Positions 26,687 to 33,748 of a DNA stretch of 64,000 nucleotides are shown here, piece after piece. Made by a program: the position numbers and the translations under genes. The first letter of the stretch is position 1. Every line of letters starts with the position of its first letter. Under the pieces are notes generated by a model that was not told the DNA's origin, did not search any database, and saw only the letters and a program-made list of their open reading frames with translations. The DNA is from Massiliimalia sp964370215. Its GTDB lineage: Bacteria; Bacillota; Clostridia; Oscillospirales; Ruminococcaceae. The stretch covers positions 62,001 to 126,000 of the forward strand of contig CAYJIM010000001.1 of NCBI GenBank assembly GCA_964370215.1. Reading direction: 5' to 3'.

Positions 26687-26697
26687 GAATACAAAGT

Positions 26698-26728
26698 AAA
26701 TGCGGTGAGCTGTGTGCTCACCGCATTT
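26698..26728. terminator. Bidirectional terminator between 26309 gene and uppP
   Basis: Perfect 13-bp inverted repeat AAATGCGGTGAGC / GCTCACCGCATTT (26698-26710 and 26716-26728), flanked by T-rich sequence on both strands. Confidence 0.85.
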
Positions 26729-26734
26729 ATTTTG

Positions 26735-27577
26735 TTATACAAGATTGCCAAAAAACAAGAAATAGATCAGTACAATTGCACCCAGTCCGATGCGGTAGTA
26801 TCCAAATACTTTGAAATCGTGCTTTTTAATATACTGCATTAAGAATTTAATCGCAAAGATGGAAACGAAGAAGGCCGACGCCATCCCGACGATCAAATAT
26901 ACTGTTTCCGCAGTGGAAAAGGTGGTACCAAACCCGACAAGTTTCAATAGACTTGCCCCGAACATGACAGGGATGGCAAGGTAAAAGGTGAACTCTGCGG
27001 CAACGGCACGAGAACAACCCAGCAAAATCCCGCCAATGATGGTAGCACCGGAGCGTGATGTACCGGGGATGAGCGCCAACACTTGAAAAACCCCGATCAA
27101 GGCTGCTGTTTGAAAAGTCAACGATTCGATTCTTTTGACGCGCGGTTTGATGCCGTTTCTTTGATTGCGACGTTCAATCAAGATGAAGAATACTCCATAC
27201 AGGATGAGCATCAGCGACACCGTGAGTGGATTATAAAGGGTAGCTTCCAGCCAATCATCAAACAACAATCCGATGATTGCAGCAGGCAAGACACCGACCA
27301 ATACCTTACACCACATCCGCATGATTGGAATGTTCATGTAATAGTCTTTTTTGTTGGTGGTAAAGGGCCAAATTTTTTCCCAGTAGATGACCACGACCGC
27401 TAAAATTGCCCCCAACTGAATGACGACCAAAAACATCTCCATAAACGCATCCGATACCTGTAGACCGATGAATTCATTCACCAAAATCAAGTGACCGGTA
27501 CTACTGATGGGAAGCCATTCTGTAATCCCCTCCACAATTCCTAAAAACAACACTTTAAGCAGTTCAATAAACGACAT
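26735..27577 (-). CDS. uppP: Undecaprenyl-diphosphatase
   Basis: 280 residues, multi-spanning BacA/UppP family enzyme that dephosphorylates undecaprenyl pyrophosphate to recycle the carrier for peptidoglycan and other envelope polymers. Signature motifs: LGIVEGITEWLPISSTGH near the N-terminus and VLALIPGTSRSGATIIGGILLG in the second half, with eight or so membrane helices. The ATG at 27577 is preceded by AAGGAG. In other bacteria loss of this activity raises bacitracin sensitivity. Confidence 0.96.
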   Translation of the reverse strand: MSFIELLKVLFLGIVEGITEWLPISSTGHLILVNEFIGLQVSDAFMEMFLVVIQLGAILAVVVIYWEKIWPFTTNKKDYYMNIPIMRMWCKVLVGVLPAAIIGLLFDDWLEATLYNPLTVSLMLILYGVFFILIERRNQRNGIKPRVKRIESLTFQTAALIGVFQVLALIPGTSRSGATIIGGILLGCSRAVAAEFTFYLAIPVMFGASLLKLVGFGTTFSTAETVYLIVGMASAFFVSIFAIKFLMQYIKKHDFKVFGYYRIGLGAIVLIYFLFFGNLV

Positions 27578-27755
27578 AGCACAGCTCCTTTTGTGCAGCG
27601 AGTATGATATAATAACAATCATCATTTGTTGCTACAATCAATAAAAGTATATCATAAAAAAATGTGCTTGTAAAGTTTGATATGATAAATGATATTTCCG
27701 ATCAATTTACCCAAAAAATTACTATTACTTTTAGAAAAAGTTTGAGGATCTACAC

Positions 27756-27784
27756 TTGCACCCTTGTGTCATATTCGGTATAAT
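27756..27784 (+). promoter_or_regulatory. Promoter of the DUF3006-like gene
   Basis: TTGCAC (27756-27761), 17-base spacer, TATAAT (27779-27784). The 178 bases between this and uppP show no other clear signal. Confidence 0.75.
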
Positions 27785-27822
27785 GAGAGTAATGAAGCGC
27801 CAAAAAAGAAAGGATGTTTTGT

Positions 27823-27987
27823 ATGCTAGCTGTTTACTATACTGTGCAAAAAATCAGCGGAGATTATGCCCATATGATTTCTGATGACGGTGTTGAAAAT
27901 ACGGTGGCCATGGCATTGTTGCCGATGGAACTCTGTGAAGGGGATCGCTTGTTATGGGAAAATTTTGAATACACCATTGTTTCCTGA
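27823..27987 (+). CDS. Small DUF3006-like protein
   Basis: 54 residues: opens MLAVYYTVQKISGDYAHMIS and ends LLWENFEYTIVS. The pattern VQKISGDYA - DDG - LLPMELCEGD resembles DUF3006 proteins, short beta-barrel-like products in which an 'ExDYAVLE..DG' start is followed by 'LP..vkeGD'. Function is unknown in the family. A near-perfect promoter and an AAAGGA ribosome site support expression. A downstream coding-like stretch in another frame (to 28090) is not convincing. Confidence 0.6.
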   Translation: MLAVYYTVQKISGDYAHMISDDGVENTVAMALLPMELCEGDRLLWENFEYTIVS

Positions 27988-28151
27988 CACTCATAATACG
28001 CAATGCTGTTTCATTTTTCAAAATGCAGACAGGTTTCAATATGTACATATTTCAATGGAATTGGGGGAAACTTTTGAGGTATTTGATTGACTGAATTGCT
28101 TATAATACACAAAATTAGTATATATTAAAAGGCGATGTCAGGTCAATTCTC

Positions 28152-28185
28152 AAAAAAGATTGATAAATGCTTGACAATCTTTTTT
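28152..28185. promoter_or_regulatory. Inverted repeat over the -35 box of the pfl promoter
   Basis: AAAAAAGATTG and CAATCTTTTTT (28152-28162 and 28175-28185) form an 11-bp inverted repeat whose right arm runs through the -35 region. Position suggests a repressor or redox-regulator operator. It lies upstream of the expected start, so it would not be transcribed from this promoter. Confidence 0.5.
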
Positions 28186-28199
28186 GAACCTGTTACAAT
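28171..28199 (+). promoter_or_regulatory. Promoter of the split pyruvate formate-lyase operon
   Basis: TTGACA (28171-28176), 17-base spacer, TACAAT (28194-28199). An untranslated leader of about 110 bases follows and holds a small hairpin (GGCGAT / ATCGCC, 28252-28257 and 28267-28272). Confidence 0.8.
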
Positions 28200-28315
28200 G
28201 ACATTGTTACAACGACCAAGTGATCTCATCCATTGGCATGTTGTAATGGGTGGCGATGAAAGGTAAATCGCCTTAGAAACACAAACGTACGTAAAACGAA
28301 ATAAAGGAGTTCATG

Positions 28316-30394
28316 ATGACAAAAACAGTACCGGAATGGCAAGGATTTGTAGCGGGGCGTTGGAGCACCACCTCCGTAAATGTAAGAGATTTTATTGTGT
28401 TGAATTACAAGCCCTATGAAGGCGATGAATCCTTTTTGGCAGCACCGACAGATTCCACAAAAAAATTGTGGGAGCAAGTTTGCGGTCTGACAAAAGAGGA
28501 ATTGGATGCCGGTGGTGTATTGGATATGGATACACGTATTATTTCTACCATTACCTCGCATGGACCCGGTTATTTGAATGAATCATTGGAAAAAATTGTT
28601 GGGTTTCAAACCGATAAACCATTTAAACGCTCACTACAACCGTTCGGTGGTATCCGCATGGCAGAACTTTCCTGTAGCGAAAATGGATATACCGTTGATC
28701 CCGAAGTGGTTGAAATCTTTACAAAGTATCGCAAAACCCACAATCAAGGGGTATTTGATGCCTATACACCGGAAATGAAACTTGCTAGAAAATCGGCAAT
28801 CATCACCGGTCTTCCGGACGCTTATGGACGTGGCCGTATCATTGGCGACTACCGCCGTGTGGCGTTGTATGGGGTGGATCGTCTCATTGAAGACAAAAAA
28901 CACCAACTGCAAACAGCACATGCCCGTATGACTACACCAAATATGCGTTTGCGTGAAGAACTTTCGGAACAAGTGAGAGCATTGCAAGAACTCAAAGAGT
29001 TGGGAGCCATTTATGGATTTGACATCTCTCGCCCTGCTGCCAACGCAAAGGAAGCCATCCAATGGCTCTACTTTGGTTACCTTGCAGCAGTCAAAGAGCA
29101 AAATGGTGCTGCAATGAGTTTGGGTCGTACGTCCACTTTCTTGGATATCTATATCGAGCGCGATTTGGCAAGCGGGCTCATTACAGAAGAACAAGCACAG
29201 GAATATATCGATCACTTCATCATGAAATTGCGTCTGATCAAATTTGCAAGAACACCGGAATACAATGCGCTGTTCTCAGGTGACCCGACTTGGGTTACCG
29301 AATCGCTTGCAGGGGTCGCAGTAGATGGTCGCCATATGGTTACCAAGAGCTCGTATCGCTACCTGCACACCCTGGACAATCTGGGGCCTGCACCAGAACC
29401 AAATTTGACGGTATTATGGTCGACCAATTTGCCACGTAAATTCAAAGAGTACTGTGCGAAAATGTCGATCGCGACTTCTTCCATTCAGTATGAAAATGAT
29501 GATTTGATGCGTGTTTCCCATGGGGATGACTATGCCATTGCTTGCTGTGTATCCTCCATGCGTGTCGGTAAAGAAATGCAATTTTTTGGTGCACGTGCCA
29601 ATATGGCAAAGTGTTTGCTTTACGCCATCAATGGTGGGGTAGATGAACGTATGAAAGTGCAGGTAGGCCCGAAATATCGTAAAGTAGAAGGGGAGTACCT
29701 TGACTACGACGATGTGATGGAAAAGTTTAATGATATGATGGATTGGCTTGCTGAGTTGTATGTCAATACCCTCAACGTCATCCACTATATGCATGATAAA
29801 TACAGTTATGAACGTCTGCAAATGGCACTTCATGACCGTGAAGTGAAACGTTATTTTGCAACAGGGATCGCAGGGCTTTCGGTTGTTGCAGACTCCTTGA
29901 GTGCCATCAAATATGCCAAAGTCAAAGCAATTCGTGATGAAGATGGCATTGTCGTAGATTATGAAATTGAAGGGGATTTCCCCAAGTACGGAAACGACGA
30001 CGACCGTGTTGATGATATTGCAGTGGATTTGGTGCGTTCCTTTATGGATAAAATTCGTAGACACCACACCTATCGTGGTGGTGTGCCAACCATGTCCATT
30101 CTGACCATCACATCTAATGTTGTGTATGGCAAAAAAACCGGTAACACACCGGATGGTAGAAAAGTGGGGGTACCGTTGGCACCGGGTGCTAATCCAATGC
30201 ACGGACGTGACACGAACGGGGCAGTGGCTTCTTTGGCTTCCGTTGCAAAACTCCCCTTTAGACATGCACAAGATGGGATTTCTGAGACATTTTCCATCAT
30301 TCCGGGTGCACTGGGCAAAGAGGATCAAGTATTTGTCGGCGATCTCGATTTTGATAAAATGCAGGAAGAGATGAACGATGACACAAAAAAATAA
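28316..30394 (+). CDS. Pyruvate formate-lyase catalytic core lacking the glycyl-radical domain
   Basis: 692 residues matching PflB up to, but not including, the C-terminal radical domain. The catalytic pair is Cys410-Cys411 in AIACCVSSMRVGKEMQF, equivalent to Cys418-Cys419 of E. coli PflB. Substrate-binding regions such as SYRYLHTLDNLGPAPEPNLT are also present. The chain ends SIIPGALGKEDQVFVGDLDF plus a short charged tail, where standard PflB (about 750 residues) continues into the linker and the RVSGYA loop. The enzyme converts pyruvate and CoA to acetyl-CoA and formate. Here activity must depend on a radical domain supplied in trans, most likely the 30620 gene. ATG 28316 is 6 bases after AAGGAG. 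The 3' end overlaps the next gene in an A7 tract. Confidence 0.93.
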   Translation: MTKTVPEWQGFVAGRWSTTSVNVRDFIVLNYKPYEGDESFLAAPTDSTKKLWEQVCGLTKEELDAGGVLDMDTRIISTITSHGPGYLNESLEKIVGFQTDKPFKRSLQPFGGIRMAELSCSENGYTVDPEVVEIFTKYRKTHNQGVFDAYTPEMKLARKSAIITGLPDAYGRGRIIGDYRRVALYGVDRLIEDKKHQLQTAHARMTTPNMRLREELSEQVRALQELKELGAIYGFDISRPAANAKEAIQWLYFGYLAAVKEQNGAAMSLGRTSTFLDIYIERDLASGLITEEQAQEYIDHFIMKLRLIKFARTPEYNALFSGDPTWVTESLAGVAVDGRHMVTKSSYRYLHTLDNLGPAPEPNLTVLWSTNLPRKFKEYCAKMSIATSSIQYENDDLMRVSHGDDYAIACCVSSMRVGKEMQFFGARANMAKCLLYAINGGVDERMKVQVGPKYRKVEGEYLDYDDVMEKFNDMMDWLAELYVNTLNVIHYMHDKYSYERLQMALHDREVKRYFATGIAGLSVVADSLSAIKYAKVKAIRDEDGIVVDYEIEGDFPKYGNDDDRVDDIAVDLVRSFMDKIRRHHTYRGGVPTMSILTITSNVVYGKKTGNTPDGRKVGVPLAPGANPMHGRDTNGAVASLASVAKLPFRHAQDGISETFSIIPGALGKEDQVFVGDLDFDKMQEEMNDDTKK

Positions 30395-30596
30395 GAAACA
30401 AGTAGATGAGTTGGTGGCCATGCTCGATCACCTGATGCAACAGGGTGGCGGTCATGTCAATGTGACGGTTGAGGAAGATGATGCCTCAATGCGTGTTGAG
30501 ACCACAAAATCTACCGATTGTAGCAATGGGGAAATGGCTTGTGCCCAACCCACAGAGTATTTTGAAGAAGAGCAATCGTCAGAAGAAATAGAATAA
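30378..30596 (+). CDS. Half glycyl-radical-domain-like protein without the radical glycine
   Basis: 72 residues. Residues 6-31 (KKQVDELVAMLDHL, then GGGHVNVTVEED) align with the first part of a PFL radical domain and with the 30620 product (QQQIDNLVDLLDGY, then GGHHLNVNVFTRE). The rest is unlike that domain: it is acidic and Ser/Thr-rich, has two cysteines, and contains no RVSGYA loop. The start lies inside the end of the core gene (17-base overlap) behind AGGAAG, suggesting translational coupling. If one A is lost from the A7 tract at 30385-30391, the core and this protein become one chain. Role unknown; a scaffold, a competitor for the radical domain or a decaying duplicate are possible. 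Confidence 0.6.
   Translation: MTQKNKKQVDELVAMLDHLMQQGGGHVNVTVEEDDASMRVETTKSTDCSNGEMACAQPTEYFEEEQSSEEIE
30385..30391 (+). other. A7 tract at the pfl core/middle gene junction
   Basis: Seven A residues precede the TAA of the core gene. With six, the frame would run through into the middle gene as ...DDTKNKKQVDELV. It is either a candidate slippage site or a point of homopolymer error. Confidence 0.5.
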
Positions 30597-30619
30597 TGAT
30601 AGGATGATAGGAGGACAAG

Positions 30620-30859
30620 ATGGCAAATCAACAACAAATCGATAATTTAGTGGATTTATTGGACGGATACGTTGAAAAAGGTGGTCACCACCTGAATGTC
30701 AATGTTTTTACCAGAGAAACGTTACTGGACGCACAACAACATCCGGAAAAATATCCTCAATTAACAGTACGTGTGTCGGGCTATGCGGTCAACTTTAATA
30801 GGTTGACAAAGGAACAACAGGATGACATCATTTCACGTACCTTCCACGACAAAATTTAA
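30620..30859 (+). CDS. Stand-alone glycyl-radical domain of pyruvate formate-lyase (GrcA/YfiD-like)
   Basis: 79 residues corresponding to the C-terminal domain of PflB: LVDLLDGYVEKGGHHLNVNV, then HPEKYPQLTVRVSGYAVNF with the radical glycine Gly54, then REQ-type LTKEQQDDIISRTF. In E. coli, GrcA (YfiD) is a spare part that rescues oxygen-cut PFL; here the core lacks its own domain, so this protein would be an obligatory subunit. AGGAGG precedes the ATG by 6 bases. It lies between the core and the activase, which would install the radical on Gly54. Confidence 0.88.
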   Translation: MANQQQIDNLVDLLDGYVEKGGHHLNVNVFTRETLLDAQQHPEKYPQLTVRVSGYAVNFNRLTKEQQDDIISRTFHDKI

Positions 30860-30932
30860 CAACGAGACGATAGAAGAAAGGGTAACGACACCGTTGCCCT
30901 TTCTATCTTATTTTAAAGAAGTAGGTGCTCAT

Positions 30933-31685
30933 ATGACCGGATATATTCACTCAATAGAAACGTTTGGTACGGTAGATGGACCCGGCATTCGCTTTGTTGT
31001 TTTCTTTCAAGGATGTCCATTGCGTTGTTTGTATTGTCATAACCCTGATACTTGGGAAACAGGTGTTGGTAATACCATGACTGTAGATGAGATTTTAAAG
31101 CGCTATGATTCCTGTAAGGAGTTTTTGAGAAATGGTGGTATCACAGCAACAGGAGGAGAACCGTTGCTACAGATGCCCTTTTTAATTGAATTGTTTCGTG
31201 CAGCAAAACAACGTGGTATTCACACCTGCTTAGATACCTCCGGAATTACCTACCGTGAGGTATTGGAGCCTGATTTTTTGGCGCTCATAGAAGTGACCGA
31301 CTTGGTGCTCTTAGACATCAAACAAATTGACACGATAGCACATGAAATGCTCACCGGACACCGCAACGAGCCGATTTTGAACTTTGCACAGTTTTTGGCA
31401 ATCCACAACGTGCCAACTTGGATTCGCCATGTGGTGGTACCTGATAGAACCACCGATCCCATACAGTTGGAAGCACTGGGGTATTTTTTAGGAAGATTAA
31501 AAAACATCAAGGCCTTGGACGTCTTGCCTTATCATGCCATGGGTAATGAAAAATATCAGGCACTCGGGATGACGCCGCCCTTGTTGGAAGTACCGGAGGC
31601 CACAAAGGCACAAGCAATTACCGCCAAGGAAACGATTTTAAAGGGTATTAGAAAGCGATTGTCTGAAGAAAAGAACAAGCATTAA
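30933..31685 (+). CDS. pflA: Pyruvate formate-lyase activating enzyme
   Basis: 250-residue radical-SAM enzyme. It starts MTGYIHSIETFGTVDGPGIRF, carries the cluster motif CPLRCLYC (CxxxCxxC), the GGEPLLQ motif, and DLVLLDIKQID, all typical of PflA. It uses SAM and a 4Fe-4S cluster to abstract hydrogen from the radical glycine of PFL. The ATG at 30933 is chosen from homology; the frame extends upstream over the end of the radical-domain gene. Last gene of the pfl operon. Confidence 0.94.
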   Translation: MTGYIHSIETFGTVDGPGIRFVVFFQGCPLRCLYCHNPDTWETGVGNTMTVDEILKRYDSCKEFLRNGGITATGGEPLLQMPFLIELFRAAKQRGIHTCLDTSGITYREVLEPDFLALIEVTDLVLLDIKQIDTIAHEMLTGHRNEPILNFAQFLAIHNVPTWIRHVVVPDRTTDPIQLEALGYFLGRLKNIKALDVLPYHAMGNEKYQALGMTPPLLEVPEATKAQAITAKETILKGIRKRLSEEKNKH

Positions 31686-31786
31686 AATGCCATAAAATAG
31701 AATATAAAGTACTCTTATGGACATACTATGAGAGGGCAATTGGTTCTTCAACCGCCCATTCATTGTTTTGTAAGGAGGAAATGAAA

Positions 31787-31954
31787 ATGGAAGCATGTCA
31801 AAAAAATGCGTGTATTCAATGTACCGTGCAACAATGTGCACATCATTGTGGTAGTGAAAACTACTGTTCTCTCAATGCCATTAGTGTGGGGACACATGAA
31901 ATGAATCCCACTGAATGTCAATGTACCGACTGTCAATCCTTTAAAATGAAATAA
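31787..31954 (+). CDS. Small Cys-rich DUF1540 protein
   Basis: 55 residues with eight cysteines and paired histidines: ACIQCTVQQCAHHCGSENYC and later CQCTDCQSF. This is the DUF1540 pattern, a probable small metal-binding domain of unknown function common in Clostridia. ATG 31787 is chosen because TAAGGAGG ends 8 bases upstream; an ATG two codons earlier is too close. The 100 bases between pflA and this gene hold a weak hairpin but no sure promoter. Confidence 0.75.
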   Translation: MEACQKNACIQCTVQQCAHHCGSENYCSLNAISVGTHEMNPTECQCTDCQSFKMK

Positions 31955-31964
31955 CCTATCGTGC

Positions 31965-32009
31965 AACAATAACCGCTCTGTGTCAGTATAACACAGAGCG
32001 GTTATTGTT
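31965..32009. terminator. Bidirectional terminator between the DUF1540 and SPOCS genes
   Basis: Perfect 19-bp inverted repeat, arms 31965-31983 and 31991-32009, loop of 7 bases. Confidence 0.85.
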
Positions 32010-32012
32010 AGG

Positions 32013-33545
32013 TTAATCTATTTGTGGGATTAAGAGCATGGAACGAGACTCTATCAAATCGCCTTGTACTTCATTTTGTCCGATAATTGCCTGCATAGAG
32101 GTGTTGTAGCGTTTGGCAATCGACCAGATGGACTCTCCTTGATCGGCAAAATAAAGGCGTAGTGCCACCCGCTCTTCACGTGTTTTCGGGCATTGTTCAT
32201 CCTCCAAAATATCCAACACTGTCGTACAGGTATGGAGTCGATATAATAAGCCATTGACCAGAAGACAAACACGAATTTCCAATTCGTTGGCCGACAAAAT
32301 TTGAAAATCAGTCGTTAAGGTTTGCACCATAGGGGAAAAGCGTAAGGTCATGTCAGCGAGTGTTTCCATCAATGGAAATTCAAATGGAATGCTTTGCTCT
32401 AAGCAGACAGGCAATCCCTCCAAGTCAGCAGCCAAAACGGATAGTTGCAAGTTACCACAAATCCAAAGTGTTTGTTCGCGCAGTTCCCAACTAACGGCAT
32501 GAATGTTCGGCAACAGATCATAAACTGCGGTCAATTCACCACGTAAGGTTACCGTTTCCTTCAGCGTCGTCTCTTCACAAACTGCAGTGAGCACTTCTTC
32601 AAAGGTCACATTCTTTCGCTCAATTTGTGTTTCATAACGGGTAGAATAGCCATCATCTACCACAGTCATGGTGCGGTTGGTTGCACACATGGCAACGATG
32701 CGTACACCTATATTGATACTATAGGTATGACAATCGCCATCCTCCTCTAATTGTAAATCAAGATCATAGTGTAGCACCTCGGCAAAAAGAGAAGCAATGT
32801 CTTGTTCCTCCACTCCTTGGATATCCACAATATGACTTAACGGAACAATTTGGCGTAAATGTTGAGGAGGTTCTTTTTCAAGGGTGGTCAGATATACCAT
32901 GTGAAGTTGAAGTTCACCCTTGCAGACAATTTTACCGGAAAGTAATTTGACCTCGTGTAGGACGGCAATTGCTTCATAACGCAGCACTTCTCGTATGGGG
33001 GGATTGCCGGCACCAATACTGAGTTGTTCCGAAATTGTTAATTCCTTCATCACAGTGGTGGTGTTGTCACAGCAGGTTAATGTTTGATGACGCAGTTGTA
33101 ATTGATCATCCTTTCCGAGTACATCAAGTGTCTCCATTCTCGTCACTGATACTTTTATCGAAATGGCGCCTCGAAGATCCAATCGGCGTTGATTGACAGC
33201 ACGACAATTGAAGTAGCTACATCGTGCCGACAGCGTTGCCTTACTGCCACTGCCATCTTCTTTGAGCTCCACCGTTTTGACAAAGGGTTGCTTTTGTTCT
33301 AACAAACGCATACAGCCATTTTCTTCATTGACATAAACAATCTTTAAAAAGGCAACCCCTTCAATGACAAGTTTATTCCCACTGATGCGCCAAGCGGTGA
33401 GAATCGGTTGCATACTTCCCTTTAGTACTTTAAAGATTGCAGGATAGTACTCTGGTAACATATAGTCCAACTCCAAAGATTGTTCAACGGTATCTGCAAA
33501 TAATGTGGAACATATGTGAATTTGCTCTTTTTGTTGATTTGCCAT
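32013..33545 (-). CDS. SPOCS (DUF3794) and LysM domain protein, probable spore-coat or cortex protein
   Basis: 510 residues. The chain contains repeated beta-rich segments of the SPOCS/DUF3794 kind (for example LPEYYPAIFKVLKGSMQPIL and VEGVAFLKIVYVNE-like stretches, then again around 190-420) and ends with a LysM domain, GESIWSIAKRYNTSMQAIIG, that binds peptidoglycan. This combination is typical of clostridial spore-envelope proteins. The ATG at 33545 follows GGAG by 9 bases; an ATG at 33560 is an alternative. The gene is divergent from spoIIGA-sigE, which suggests sporulation control, but I could not identify its promoter. Confidence 0.82.
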   Translation of the reverse strand: MANQQKEQIHICSTLFADTVEQSLELDYMLPEYYPAIFKVLKGSMQPILTAWRISGNKLVIEGVAFLKIVYVNEENGCMRLLEQKQPFVKTVELKEDGSGSKATLSARCSYFNCRAVNQRRLDLRGAISIKVSVTRMETLDVLGKDDQLQLRHQTLTCCDNTTTVMKELTISEQLSIGAGNPPIREVLRYEAIAVLHEVKLLSGKIVCKGELQLHMVYLTTLEKEPPQHLRQIVPLSHIVDIQGVEEQDIASLFAEVLHYDLDLQLEEDGDCHTYSINIGVRIVAMCATNRTMTVVDDGYSTRYETQIERKNVTFEEVLTAVCEETTLKETVTLRGELTAVYDLLPNIHAVSWELREQTLWICGNLQLSVLAADLEGLPVCLEQSIPFEFPLMETLADMTLRFSPMVQTLTTDFQILSANELEIRVCLLVNGLLYRLHTCTTVLDILEDEQCPKTREERVALRLYFADQGESIWSIAKRYNTSMQAIIGQNEVQGDLIESRSMLLIPQID

Positions 33546-33655
33546 TTCGCTACACTCCATTTCATGTTGAATTACTTTCGTTTCAATATATGCGGAGTTT
33601 GTCTGTGATATGCGGGACAATAATAGGCAAGTACATAAAAATGATTCACGTGATT

Positions 33656-33688
33656 TTGACAAATTCTCTCGCCTCTTTGCCTTATAAT
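33656..33688 (+). promoter_or_regulatory. spoIIG-type promoter with 21-base spacer and possible Spo0A box
   Basis: TTGACA (33656-33661) and TATAAT (33683-33688) are both perfect sigma-A hexamers but are 21 bases apart instead of 17. The Spo0A-dependent spoIIG and spoIIE promoters of Bacillus subtilis have 22- and 21-base spacers. TTGACAAA at the -35 box resembles a 0A box (TGNCGAA) with one mismatch. Confidence 0.7.
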
Positions 33689-33748
33689 GAGAGCAAGTTC
33701 AGACAAGCGCTGTGTAGAACCGAGTCAACACAGAGAGGAGGGGATGAT

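Noticed and set aside
27884..28090. Frame on the plus strand overlapping the DUF3006-like gene
   Set aside because: No ribosome site, unusual composition in its first half, and it overlaps a better supported gene; its last residues look protein-like but show no match to the DUF3006 pattern.
30385..30394. Classical -1 ribosomal frameshift at the pfl A7 tract
   Set aside because: A -1 shift leads to the wrong frame; only deletion of one A or a +1 shift joins the two genes.
29414..30421. Long antisense frame over the pfl core
   Set aside because: It mirrors a strongly conserved gene, has no ribosome site and reads as low-complexity His/Phe/Ile-rich sequence.
30822..30932. Longer N-terminus for PflA
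   Set aside because: It overlaps the end of the radical-domain gene, and the family starts at MTGYIHS.
33437..33748. Longer SpoIIGA from upstream ATG or TTG codons
   Set aside because: These lie before or at the sigma-A promoter and antisense to the SPOCS gene; the ribosome site is further downstream.
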